A DNA stretch of 64,000 nt from Curtobacterium sp. ZW137 (GTDB lineage: Bacteria > Actinomycetota > Actinomycetes > Actinomycetales > Microbacteriaceae). The stretch spans positions 868,001-932,000 of the forward strand of contig NZ_RJKS01000001.1 of assembly GCF_003762905.1 (NCBI RefSeq), in the 5' to 3' direction. Made by a program: the position numbers and the translations under genes. This document shows positions 27,044-35,040 of the stretch, piece after piece (position 1 is the stretch's first letter; each line of letters opens with the position of its first letter). The notes under the pieces are model-generated. The model was not told the DNA's origin and made no database searches. It saw nothing but the letters and a program-made list of their open reading frames with translations.

Positions 27044-27769
27044 ATGGCAAAGCAGACGATCTTCGGTCGCATCTCCTCGCTCGTCCGGGCGAACATCAAC
27101 CAGATCATCGACGACGCCGAGGACCCGCAGAAGATGCTGGACCAGCTCGTGCGTGACTACACGAACAACATCGCCGACGCGAAGAGCGCCATCGCGCAGA
27201 CCATCGGCAACCTCCGCCTCCTCGAGCAGGACAACGAGGAAGACGTCCGCGCCGCGCAGGAGTGGGGGCAGAAGGCCGCGAACGCCTCGACCGCCGCCGA
27301 CAAGTACCGCGCCGAAGGCAAGCCCGCCGACGCCGACAAGTTCGACAACCTCGCCAAGATCGCGATCGGCAAGCAGATCGCCGCCGAGCAGGAAGTCAAG
27401 GACAACGCGACCCCGCTCGCCACCCAGAACGAGCAGGTCGAGAAGCTCAAGCAGGGCCTGGCGGGCATGGAGCAGAAGCTCGAAGAGCTGAAGTCCAAGC
27501 GCAACACCCTCGTCGCGCGTGCCAAGACCGCCGAAGCGCAGTCGAAGGTCAACGACGCGATCGGCAACATCGACATCACCGACCCGACGAGCGACCTCGC
27601 GCGCTTCGAGGAGAAGGTCCGTCGCGAAGAAGCGAAGGTCATCGGCCAGCAGGAACTGCAGTCGTCGAGCCTCGACGCGCAGTTCGAGTCGCTCGAGGAC
27701 GTCGGCCGTGACGCCGAGGTCGAAGCACGGCTCGCGGCACTGAAGTCCGGCGGATCCTCGTCGCTCTGA
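27044..27769 (+). CDS. pspA: PspA/IM30 family protein
   Basis: 241-residue ESCRT-III-like membrane-remodelling protein that coats and repairs damaged inner membrane. The N-terminal amphipathic segment (FGRISSLVRANINQIIDDAEDP) is followed by long alpha-helical coiled coils with the family QLVRDYTNNIADAKSAIAQTI. The ATG at 27044 has AAGGGA 6 nt upstream and is preferred over an upstream in-frame ATG at 27014, which lacks a ribosome site. Downstream partner of the TPM-domain protein. No PspB/C or PspF-type regulator is nearby, as usual in actinobacteria. Confidence 0.93.
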   Translation: MAKQTIFGRISSLVRANINQIIDDAEDPQKMLDQLVRDYTNNIADAKSAIAQTIGNLRLLEQDNEEDVRAAQEWGQKAANASTAADKYRAEGKPADADKFDNLAKIAIGKQIAAEQEVKDNATPLATQNEQVEKLKQGLAGMEQKLEELKSKRNTLVARAKTAEAQSKVNDAIGNIDITDPTSDLARFEEKVRREEAKVIGQQELQSSSLDAQFESLEDVGRDAEVEARLAALKSGGSSSL

Positions 27770-27824
27770 CGTCCTGACCCGTCGCGCACGGACGACGCCG
27801 GGCCCGGCCTGACAGGATGAGGAC

Positions 27825-28646
27825 ATGCAGTTCCTCGTCGTCGGTCAGTGGCAGGGTTCGGCGTCGTCGCGCGCGATGCGCCTCGGCGACGGCGCCGCCG
27901 CGATAGCAGCCGACCTCCCCCGCGCCGCCACCACCGTCATCGACGTCCCGACCGGTGCGGGCGACCGCCTCGAGACGGCCGTCGCCCGGTACACCTCGGT
28001 GCTCCAGGTCGCCGAGCGCGTCGCAGAAGAGGTCTCGATCGCCTCCGAGCCCGTGCTCGTCATCGGAGGCGACGGCGCGAGTGCCCTCGGCGGGAGCGTC
28101 GCCCTCGAACCCGGGACCGCCTTCGTCCGCATCTCCGGTTCCAGTGGGTACCGCCCGCTGAACCGCGCGCAGCCGATCGCCGCCGAGACCGCAGCGCTGC
28201 GGATCCTGGTGGACCGGCCGTCCGAGCTGTTCCCCGGGCTGCCGACCCTGGCCTCCCCCTCGGTGGTACTCGCCGGCACCCGTGGCGTCGAGGACTCCGA
28301 GACCAACGCCGTGGAGCGCGCGGGCATCCGACACCTCGACGTCGACGCCGCCACCCCCGACGCGATCGCCGCAGCCGTCGACGCCACCGGAGCCGACTCC
28401 GTCTACGTCCACGTCGACCTCGACGTCCTCGACCCGTCCGAGGTGGACGGGCTCCTCGAACCCGTCCCGTTCGGACTCGACGGGGCCGCGCTCGTCGAAC
28501 GCATCCAGGCAGCCACCCGTGGTCGCCGCCTGGTCGGGGCGGCGCTGACCGGCTTCGCCCCCGTCGACCCGGACCGCGCGGTCGACGACATGGGCGTGAT
28601 CCTCCGCGCGGTGGGCGCACTCACGGCGGCCGCACGCGTCGGCTGA
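27825..28646 (+). CDS. Arginase-fold (ureohydrolase family) protein lacking most metal ligands
   Basis: 273 residues with the ureohydrolase fold. Of the manganese-binding motifs only HVDLDVLDPSEV (usual SxDxDxxDP) near residue 197 is intact. The expected GGDH is GGDG near 84, and the expected DAHxD reads ISGSS near 102. Four of six canonical ligands are therefore missing, so arginine, agmatine or formiminoglutamate hydrolysis by the known mechanism seems unlikely. It may be a pseudoenzyme or use a different site. The reading frame is intact with normal codon use. ATG at 27825 with CAGGAT 6 nt upstream. It lies between pspA and a flavoprotein, with separate promoters. Confidence 0.8.
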   Translation: MQFLVVGQWQGSASSRAMRLGDGAAAIAADLPRAATTVIDVPTGAGDRLETAVARYTSVLQVAERVAEEVSIASEPVLVIGGDGASALGGSVALEPGTAFVRISGSSGYRPLNRAQPIAAETAALRILVDRPSELFPGLPTLASPSVVLAGTRGVEDSETNAVERAGIRHLDVDAATPDAIAAAVDATGADSVYVHVDLDVLDPSEVDGLLEPVPFGLDGAALVERIQAATRGRRLVGAALTGFAPVDPDRAVDDMGVILRAVGALTAAARVG

Positions 28647-28667
28647 CGCCGTCCATGCCCTTCCGCG

Positions 28668-28673
28668 TACGCT
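28668..28673 (+). promoter_or_regulatory. -10 element of the flavoprotein gene (leaderless type)
   Basis: TACGCT, 7 nt before the ATG at 28681. Confidence 0.45.
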
Positions 28674-28680
28674 CGGCTCC

Positions 28681-30084
28681 ATGACGGACTACGACCTCAT
28701 CGTGATCGGCGCCGGCGCTGTCGGCGAGAACGTGGCGGACTACGCCAAGAAGCGCGGCCTCAGCGTCGCGATCGTGGAGGCCGAGCTCGTCGGCGGCGAG
28801 TGCTCCTACTGGGCGTGCATGCCCTCCAAGGCGTTGCTCCGCAGCGGACACGCCCTCGCCGCGGCGAAGCGGCTCGACGGCGCGAAGCAGGCCGTCACCG
28901 GCGACCTCGACGCCGCACGGGTCCTCGCCCGCCGCAACTCCTTCACCTCGGACTGGAAGGACGACGGCCAGGTGTCCTGGCTCGACTCCGCGAACATCGA
29001 CCTGATCCGTGGACACGCCCGCATCACCGGCGAGAAGACCATCGAGGTCGACGGCACCACCTACACCGCCGCCGCCGCGATCGCCCTGGTCACCGGCTCC
29101 CTCCACATCCTCCCCGACGTGCCGGGCCTCGCCGACGCGAAGCCCTGGGGCACGCGTGAGGCCACCAGTGCGCAGCACGTCCCGGAGAGCCTCCTCGTCA
29201 TCGGCGGCGGCGTGTCCGGCTCCGAGCTCGCGACCGCGTGGGCCTCGCTCGGGTCGAAGGTCACCCTCGTCGCACGACACGGACTCCTCGGCGGGATGGA
29301 ACCCTTCGCCGGGGAACTCGTCGCCGACGCGATGCGCGAATCCGGCATCGACGTCCGCACCGGCGTGAACCCGACCCGCGTGGACCGGGACGAGCACGGA
29401 CTCGTCACCACGACCCTCGACGACGGCACCACGGTGATCACCAGCGAGGTCCTCGCCGCGACCGGCCGCTCCGCGCACACCCGCGACCTCGGCCTCGAGT
29501 CCGTCGGCCTGACCGCCGGGGACTGGCTCGACGTCGACGACACGATGCTCGTCACCGGCACCGACTGGCTCTACGCCGTCGGCGACGTCAACCACCGTGT
29601 GCTCCTGACGCACCAGGGCAAGTACCAGGCGCGCGCCGCCGGTGAAGCGATCGCCGCCCGCCACCAGGGCACGCCGCTGCACACCGAGCCGTGGGGTGCG
29701 CACGTCGCGACCGCCGACCACGCAGCCGCACCACAGGTCACCTTCACCGACCCCGAGGTCGCCAGCATCGGCCTCACCGAAGCCAAGGCACGCCAGCAGG
29801 GCCTGAACATCCGCGTCGTCGAGTACGAACTCGGCAACGTCGCCGGCGCGTCACTGCAAGCCGACGGGTACACCGGCCGGGCGAACATGGTCGTCGACGA
29901 GGACCGCAAGGTCGTCGTCGGGATGACCTTCGTCGGACAGGACGTCGCCGAGATGCTCCACGCGGCCACCATCGCCGTCGTCGGCGAGGTCCCCATCGAC
30001 CGCCTCTGGCACGCCGTCCCCGCCTACCCCACCATGAACGAGATCTGGCTGCGCCTCCTCGAGACCTACGGCCGCCCGGAGTAA
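28681..30084 (+). CDS. FAD/NAD(P)-dependent disulfide oxidoreductase (class I, Lpd-like)
   Basis: 467 residues. FAD-binding IVIGAGAVGENVADYA at residues 7-22, redox-active disulfide in GGECSYWACMPSK (Cys-x4-Cys, near 41-46), second Rossmann motif VIGGGVSGSELA near 177, FAD motif YAVGDVN near 298 and the C-terminal dimer domain with HAVPAYPTMNE carrying the His/Glu catalytic pair. The pattern fits dihydrolipoamide dehydrogenase, mercuric reductase or mycothione reductase relatives; the SYWAC redox box is not that of canonical Lpd (LNVGC), so the substrate disulfide is open. No lipoyl or dehydrogenase E1/E2 genes are nearby. Confidence 0.88.
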   Translation: MTDYDLIVIGAGAVGENVADYAKKRGLSVAIVEAELVGGECSYWACMPSKALLRSGHALAAAKRLDGAKQAVTGDLDAARVLARRNSFTSDWKDDGQVSWLDSANIDLIRGHARITGEKTIEVDGTTYTAAAAIALVTGSLHILPDVPGLADAKPWGTREATSAQHVPESLLVIGGGVSGSELATAWASLGSKVTLVARHGLLGGMEPFAGELVADAMRESGIDVRTGVNPTRVDRDEHGLVTTTLDDGTTVITSEVLAATGRSAHTRDLGLESVGLTAGDWLDVDDTMLVTGTDWLYAVGDVNHRVLLTHQGKYQARAAGEAIAARHQGTPLHTEPWGAHVATADHAAAPQVTFTDPEVASIGLTEAKARQQGLNIRVVEYELGNVAGASLQADGYTGRANMVVDEDRKVVVGMTFVGQDVAEMLHAATIAVVGEVPIDRLWHAVPAYPTMNEIWLRLLETYGRPE

Positions 30085-30087
30085 CGG

Positions 30088-30444
30088 GTGCGGAACCCGC
30101 TGCTCGACTCCCCCGTCTCCCGCGCCGGCTGGGGGTTCGCGACCCTCGTCGGGCTCGCGGTCGGGTTGCCGTTGTCGACCGGACCGGTGCGGGTCGTCGA
30201 CGGGCTGATCGTCTGCTCGGGCCTGCCGCGCTGGGTGTTCCGGCGCGGCGGGACCTGCGTCGGGTCGGTGTACCTGACGCGGGACAACGACGGCGAAGGG
30301 GTGCTCCGGCACGAGCGCGTGCACGTCGCCCAGTGGCGGCGCTACGGCATGCTGATGCCGCTGCTGTACGCGCTCGCGGGGCGTGATCCCCTGCGCAACC
30401 GCTTCGAGATCGAGGCGGGCCTGGAGGACGGCAACTACCGCTGA
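30088..30444 (+). CDS. Small protein with HExxH motif, function unknown
   Basis: 118 residues, starting with GTG 4 nt after the flavoprotein stop, so co-transcribed with it. One or two weak hydrophobic stretches (residues 13-30 and 86-98). It contains HERVH near residue 75, which matches the HExxH zinc-protease motif, followed by AQWRRYG and ending near FEIEAGLEDGNYR. Similar small proteins are common in actinobacteria, but I know no assigned role. The HExxH may be a real metallopeptidase site or chance. Confidence 0.65.
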   Translation: MRNPLLDSPVSRAGWGFATLVGLAVGLPLSTGPVRVVDGLIVCSGLPRWVFRRGGTCVGSVYLTRDNDGEGVLRHERVHVAQWRRYGMLMPLLYALAGRDPLRNRFEIEAGLEDGNYR

Positions 30445-30490
30445 CCGGTGCCCGCTCGTCTCGGTGCCCGCCTCGCCTCGCCCTGAGCGG

Positions 30491-30687
30491 TGAGATCGCA
30501 CTTCGTGTCTGACGCCCGCACCAGGACCCGACACGAAGTGCGATCTCAGCGGGCCGGCCCCGCACCAGGACCCGACACGAAGTGCGATCTCAGCGGGCCG
30601 GGTCCGGTGCGGGACCCGACACGAAGTGCGATCTCAGCGGGCCGGTTCCGGTGCGGGACCCGACACGAAGTGCGATCTCAGCGGGCG
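30491..30687. repeat. 44-bp tandem repeat array with one inverted copy
   Basis: Four copies of a 31-bp block beginning GACCCGACACGAAGTGCG start at 30525, 30569, 30613 and 30657, an exact 44-bp period with 13-bp variable gaps. The inverted sequence TGAGATCGCACTTCGTGTC at 30491-30509 can pair with any copy over 19 bp. Located between convergent genes. It probably began as a bidirectional hairpin terminator whose right half was amplified. Confidence 0.75.
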
Positions 30688-30703
30688 CGGGCGCGGCGGC
30701 GCG

Positions 30704-31510
30704 TCAGCGCGCGCGGCGCGGGACCACGAGGGGCGTGCCCGTCTCGGGGTCGGGGACGACCACGCACGGCAGGCCGAAGACGTCCTCGACGAGGTCGGCC
30801 GTCACCACCGACGCCGGCGGGCCGGACGCCACGATCGACCCCGCGCGCATCGCGATGACGTGGGTCGCGTACCGCGCCGCCTGGTTCAGGTCGTGCAGCA
30901 CCGCGACGACGGTGCGCCCGGCCGCGTGCAGCGACGCGGCGAGCTCGAGCACGTCGTACTGGTGCGCGATGTCGAGGAACGTCGTGGGCTCGTCGAGCAG
31001 CACGATGTCGGTCTCCTGCGCGAGCACCATCGCGATCCAGACGCGCTGCCGCTGCCCGCCGGAGAGCTCGTCGACCCCGCGGTCGGCGAGGGAGAGCGTG
31101 TCCGTCTGCGTCAACGCGAGCTGCACGGCGGCCCGGTCGGATCCGGAGGTCGGGTGCAGCAGGTCCTGGTGCGGGAACCGTCCGCGCGACACGAGGTCCC
31201 GCACGGTGATCCCGTCCGGCGCGATCGGCGTCTGCGGCAGCATCGCCACCCGGCGCGCGACGGCCTTGGGGCGGAAGGAGGACATCGGCGCACCGTCGAG
31301 GTACACGGTCCCCGCGTTCGGCTTGAGCGTCCGCGCGAGGGACTTCAGGAGCGTCGACTTGCCGCACGCGTTCGGTCCGACGATGACGGTCAGCTCACCG
31401 TCCGGTATGTCCACGTCGAGCCCCTCGACGACCACGCGGTCGTCGTAGGCGAGGGTCAGTCCCCGGGCACCGAGCGCCGTGGTCGGCACTGCGACACCAG
31501 CGAGGCCCAC
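30704..31510 (-). CDS. Iron-siderophore type ABC transporter ATP-binding protein
   Basis: 268-residue FecE/FepC-type ATPase. Walker A is VGPNACGKST near residue 42, the Q-loop is MLPQTPIAP near 92, the signature is LSGGQRQRV near 146, and Walker B is IVLLDEPTTFLDIAHQ near 167. The switch His is in VLHDLNQAARYATHV. No permease or binding protein is next to it, so it must serve a transporter encoded elsewhere. GTG at 31510 is taken as start; a TTG at 31516 overlapping the SIP stop (TTGA) is possible. Downstream of the siderophore-interacting protein gene under a probable iron box. Confidence 0.85.
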   Translation of the reverse strand: MGLAGVAVPTTALGARGLTLAYDDRVVVEGLDVDIPDGELTVIVGPNACGKSTLLKSLARTLKPNAGTVYLDGAPMSSFRPKAVARRVAMLPQTPIAPDGITVRDLVSRGRFPHQDLLHPTSGSDRAAVQLALTQTDTLSLADRGVDELSGGQRQRVWIAMVLAQETDIVLLDEPTTFLDIAHQYDVLELAASLHAAGRTVVAVLHDLNQAARYATHVIAMRAGSIVASGPPASVVTADLVEDVFGLPCVVVPDPETGTPLVVPRRAR

Positions 31511-31512
31511 GG

Positions 31513-32409
31513 TCAATTCTCGGCCTTGCCGTGCCGCCAGTAGCCCATGAACGCGACCTGCTTCCGGTCGAGCCCGACCCCGCGCACGAGGTGCCGGCGG
31601 AGCTCCTTGATGCACCCGGCCTCTCCCGCGATCCAGGCGTAGAGCTGCGAGTCGGTGACGGGCGGGATCTCCCAGAGGACCTGCTCGTCGACGTCGACGT
31701 CGGCCAGCTCGTCCGCCGACGAACACGGCGCGGCGCCCGCCACGGCGGTCGATGCCCACGCGTGCACCTGGTCGGTCATCCGGACCCCGTGCGACGCGCC
31801 GTTCCGGGCGATCCACCGCACCTCCACCCCGGCGGGCGCGGTGATCGGCAGCCGGTCGGCATCGGTCGGGACCTCGATGAAGACGTGTCCGACGGTCGTG
31901 ACGTCGAGCGACTCGAGGATCGCGCAGATGGCGGGCGCGGCGGTCTCGTCACCGGCGAGGAGGATCCGGTTCGCGGCACCCGGGGCGAACTCGGCACCGC
32001 CGGCGGGCAGCTCGGCGGGCGAGGACGGCACGGCGGGTCCGACGATCCGGAGCTCGTCCCCCACGATGCAGGAGGAGACCCAGCGCGACGCGGGGCCGGT
32101 GTCGCCGTGCGCGACGAAGTCGATGTCGAGCTCGCGGGCGTCCGGGCGGAACGAGCGCACCGTGTACGTGCGGAGCGGGTTGCGCGTGGCATCGGGCAGC
32201 TCGCGCCACGCCGTGTACCAGTCGGCGCCGTCCGGGAGGTCGGTGAAGCCGTGGCCGGGGATCGGCAGCACGACCTTGATCCTCTGGTCGAGTCCGACCG
32301 CGGAGAAGGAGCCGAGCTCGTCGCCGGTCAGCGTCACCCGGACGAAGTTCGGGGTGAGGGACGTGACGGCTGCCACACGGACGGAGAAGACACGGAACCG
32401 GGCTGCCAC
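31513..32409 (-). CDS. Siderophore-interacting protein (ferric-siderophore reductase family)
   Basis: FAD-dependent NAD(P)H oxidoreductase that reduces ferric siderophores in the cytoplasm to release iron. The FAD domain has the RTYTVRSF motif (R-x-Y-T) near residue 81, followed by DIDFVAHGDTGPASRW, and a C-terminal NAD(P)H domain with LLAGDETAAPAI near 150 and YAWIAGEAGCIK near 262. GTG at 32409 gives VAARFRVFSVRVAAV, the usual family beginning, and has CATACT 8 nt upstream. An ATG at 32427 adds six residues but would put the operator inside the ribosome site. First gene of an iron operon with the ATPase. Confidence 0.88.
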   Translation of the reverse strand: MAARFRVFSVRVAAVTSLTPNFVRVTLTGDELGSFSAVGLDQRIKVVLPIPGHGFTDLPDGADWYTAWRELPDATRNPLRTYTVRSFRPDARELDIDFVAHGDTGPASRWVSSCIVGDELRIVGPAVPSSPAELPAGGAEFAPGAANRILLAGDETAAPAICAILESLDVTTVGHVFIEVPTDADRLPITAPAGVEVRWIARNGASHGVRMTDQVHAWASTAVAGAAPCSSADELADVDVDEQVLWEIPPVTDSQLYAWIAGEAGCIKELRRHLVRGVGLDRKQVAFMGYWRHGKAEN

Positions 32410-32417
32410 GAGGACCA

Positions 32418-32438
32418 AGTATGGCATGCCTAACCTAA
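32418..32438 (-). promoter_or_regulatory. probable DtxR/IdeR iron box overlapping a -10 element
   Basis: The minus strand at 32438-32420 reads TTAGGTTAGGCATGCCATA, which matches 15 of 19 positions of the DtxR/IdeR consensus; the left half-site is perfect and the right half degenerate. It overlaps CATACT (32423-32418), a -10 hexamer 8 nt before the SIP GTG. Binding of iron-loaded repressor would block the promoter. Confidence 0.7.
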
Positions 32439-32495
32439 GGGTGGAAGGACCGCCCTGAAGGCGGAAGGACTGCGCCGGGTGCGAGACTGGGCACC

Positions 32496-33437
32496 GTGCT
32501 CGATGCCGACGACGAATTCCGCGACCTGGCCGACCTCGCCCGCGCGAGCGGCGTGACGGCGCCGCTCCGAGCCTCCCGGCAGGAGATCCGGACCCAGCAG
32601 GGTGGCGACATCTCCGCGATCCGTTGGCAGGACCCGGCGGAACCCGGTCTGGAGGCTCGGGTCACCTACCTGCACGGGCTCGGCATCGACGCCCACAGTT
32701 TCGACGCGACGGCCCTGGCCGTCGGTCAGCCGGCGGTCGCCCTCGACCTGCCCGGCCACGGCCGGTCGGCGTGGCGGGACGACGCCGACTACGCGGCCGC
32801 AGCGACCGCGCCGGCCGTCCTCGCCGCACTCGACGCGCTCGAGGTCCCGCCGGGTGTCCTGGTCGGGCACTCCCTCGGCGCGATCCTGGCTGCCCGCATC
32901 GCCGCGACGGCACCCGAGCGCGTGACCGGCCTGGTGCTCGTCGACATGTCGCCCGACTTCGCCCAGCGTGCCGTGGACCGGATTGCGCGGGCGCTGGAGA
33001 CCGAGGAGCCGTTCGCGTCCCTCGACGAGGTCGTCGACCGCGCGATCGAGGCCCGTGTCGGTGACGACCGCGCCGTGCTGCTGCGGGAAGCCCGGCACAC
33101 CACGCGCCTCGGCGAGGACGGGAAGCTCGTCCGTCGCCACCACTTCCCGCACCTGCCCGCCGGACGGACGTCATCGGTGGGGCGGTTCGCGGACGCCTGG
33201 CCGGACCTGGAGGCGCTCGACGTCCCGATCCTGCTCGTCCGGGGCGACCGCGGGTACGTCTCCCCCAAGCTCGTCACGACCTTCGCCGAGCGGCTGCCGC
33301 ACGCCGAGATCGTCACGGTCGAGGCGCGCCACGCGGTGCAGACCCAGGCGCCCCTCGCGCTGGCCACCGCGATCCGGGAATGGGCCGCTCGTAACGGTTT
33401 GTTGCACGGGATCGAACAAACCCCTGCGCGCCGGTAG
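32496..33437 (+). CDS. Alpha/beta-fold hydrolase
   Basis: 313 residues. The oxyanion-side motif HGLG is near residue 60, the nucleophile elbow VGHSLGAI near 124 (catalytic serine), the acid probably in LVRGDRGYVS near 250, and the histidine in EARHAVQ near 279. A helical cap lies between about 150 and 220. Serine hydrolase of esterase or lipase type; substrate not evident. GTG at 32496 with GAGACT 7 nt upstream. Divergent from the SIP gene; the region between holds the iron box, but this gene's own promoter lies 50 nt away. Confidence 0.8.
   Translation: MLDADDEFRDLADLARASGVTAPLRASRQEIRTQQGGDISAIRWQDPAEPGLEARVTYLHGLGIDAHSFDATALAVGQPAVALDLPGHGRSAWRDDADYAAAATAPAVLAALDALEVPPGVLVGHSLGAILAARIAATAPERVTGLVLVDMSPDFAQRAVDRIARALETEEPFASLDEVVDRAIEARVGDDRAVLLREARHTTRLGEDGKLVRRHHFPHLPAGRTSSVGRFADAWPDLEALDVPILLVRGDRGYVSPKLVTTFAERLPHAEIVTVEARHAVQTQAPLALATAIREWAARNGLLHGIEQTPARR
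33397..33421. promoter_or_regulatory. inverted repeat upstream of the peptide ABC operon
   Basis: GTTTGTT and AACAAAC are exact 7-bp inverted arms 11 nt apart, an AT-rich island in very GC-rich DNA. The repeat overlaps the end of the hydrolase gene and lies 14 nt before TAGATT (33435-33440), a possible -10. It could be an operator for the operon starting at 33498. Confidence 0.4.
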
Positions 33438-33497
33438 ATTCTTCCGAGCGCGCGCGACGACCGTCGCTCCACGTGCGCCGGAAGGAACCCACGACCC

Positions 33498-35009
33498 ATG
33501 AGCTTCTCCCTCTCCCGCCGCCGTCGTACCGCGATGGTCGCGGCCGCGATGGCACTCGTCGCCGGCGTCACGCTCGCCGGGTGCTCGGGGTCCTCGGACA
33601 CCACGACCGGTGGCGACGACGCCACCGCACGGGTCGGCCTGGTCCTCGAGCCGACGAGCCTCGACATCCGCACGCAGTCGGGTGCGGCGCTCGACCAGGT
33701 CCTCATCGACAACGTCTACCAGGGCCTCGTCGGCCGGACCTCGACCGGCGACATCCGGAACGTCCTCGCATCGTCGCACGACGTGTCGAGCGACGGCCTG
33801 ACGTACACGTTCACGCTCCGGAAGGACACCACCTTCCAGGACGGCAAGCCGGTCACCGCCGCCGACGTCGTGTGGTCGCTCGAGCAGGTCAAGTCGAACG
33901 CGTCCTACGTCGACTCCGCCCGCCTGGCCGGGGTGTCCTCGATCACGTCGCCGTCGAGCGACACCGTCGTCCTCAAGCTCGCGAAGCCGGACTCCGACCT
34001 GCTCTGGAACCTCACCGGGCGCTCCGGCCTGGTGCTCGAGAAGGCTGCGAAGAACGACCTCTCCGACACCGCGAACGGCACCGGCCCGTACGAGGTCGCC
34101 TCGTGGAAGCAGGGCGACTCCCTGACGTTCAAGCGGAACGCCGACTACTGGGGCACGAAGGCGAAGGTCGCGAAGATCGTCTTCCGGTACATCACCCAGC
34201 CCTCGACGGCCGTGAACGCGATGGCGAACGGGGACCTCGACGTGCAGACCGCCGTCGACGGCACCCTGAAGAGCCAGCTGCAGGGCAACCCGGACATCTC
34301 GCTGCACTCCGGCAAGACGACGGACAAGTACACGCTCGCGTTCAACGACGCGAAGGCGCCGTTCACCGACAAGCGCGTCCGGCAGGCCATCCGCCAGGCG
34401 ATCGACGCGAAGGCGCTCATCAAGGCGATCGGCGGCACGGGCGTCGAGCAGGGCGGCCCGATCCCCGCGCTCGACCCCGGGTACCAGGACCTGACCGACA
34501 TCGACGCGTACGACCCCGCGAACGCGAAGAAGCTCCTCGCCGCAGCGGGCTCGCCGAAGCTGAACCTGACGCTCACGTACGCGAACGTCTACCCGACCAC
34601 CATCGGGGACGTCCTGAAGTCCCAGCTCGCCGACGTCGGCATCACGCTCACGGTCAAGCGCGTCGACTTCGCCACGTGGCTGTCGCAGGTGTTCGAGAAG
34701 AAGGACTTCGACCTGTCGATGGTGAACCACGTCGAGGCACGTGACTTCGGCAACTGGGCGAACCCGGACTACTACTTCGGGTACGACAACGCCGAGGTGC
34801 AGGCCCTGTACGCCGACTCCGTCGCGACGACGTCGACCGAGACGAAGACCGAGGACCTGCGGAAGGCGGCGAAGATCGTCAGCGAGGACGCGGCCAGCGA
34901 GTGGCTGTACACCGCGACGTCGATCACGGCGGTCCGCACGGGCGTGACGGGCTTCCCGTACGACGGCGGGAACTCGCGCCTGGACCTGTCGAAGCTGGCG
35001 ATCAAGTAG
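33498..35009 (+). CDS. ABC transporter substrate-binding lipoprotein (family 5, peptide/nickel type)
   Basis: 503 residues. Lipoprotein signal with lipobox LAGC at about residues 26-29 (VTLAGCSGSS), then the SBP_bac_5 fold of oligopeptide, dipeptide or nickel-binding proteins, including LTYTFTLRKDTTFQDGKPVTAADVVWSLEQ near 95-125 and YWGTKAKVAKIVFRYI. The ligand cannot be assigned from sequence. First gene of a five-gene importer operon with two permeases and two ATPases; the next gene starts 31 nt downstream and has an extra -10-like site. Confidence 0.93.
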   Translation: MSFSLSRRRRTAMVAAAMALVAGVTLAGCSGSSDTTTGGDDATARVGLVLEPTSLDIRTQSGAALDQVLIDNVYQGLVGRTSTGDIRNVLASSHDVSSDGLTYTFTLRKDTTFQDGKPVTAADVVWSLEQVKSNASYVDSARLAGVSSITSPSSDTVVLKLAKPDSDLLWNLTGRSGLVLEKAAKNDLSDTANGTGPYEVASWKQGDSLTFKRNADYWGTKAKVAKIVFRYITQPSTAVNAMANGDLDVQTAVDGTLKSQLQGNPDISLHSGKTTDKYTLAFNDAKAPFTDKRVRQAIRQAIDAKALIKAIGGTGVEQGGPIPALDPGYQDLTDIDAYDPANAKKLLAAAGSPKLNLTLTYANVYPTTIGDVLKSQLADVGITLTVKRVDFATWLSQVFEKKDFDLSMVNHVEARDFGNWANPDYYFGYDNAEVQALYADSVATTSTETKTEDLRKAAKIVSEDAASEWLYTATSITAVRTGVTGFPYDGGNSRLDLSKLAIK

Positions 35010-35028
35010 CCCGGGTCCGGCACCCAAC

Positions 35029-35034
35029 TACGAT
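35029..35034 (+). promoter_or_regulatory. internal -10 element before the first permease gene
   Basis: TACGAT, 6 nt before the GTG at 35041, in the 31-nt gap after the binding-protein gene. It may give the transporter genes a second, leaderless transcript. Confidence 0.35.
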
Positions 35035-35040
35035 CGTCCT

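Noticed and set aside
30525..30687. CRISPR-like array (31-bp repeats at 44-bp period)
   Set aside because: The spacers are only 13 bp and similar to one another, there are no cas genes, and an inverted copy precedes the array.
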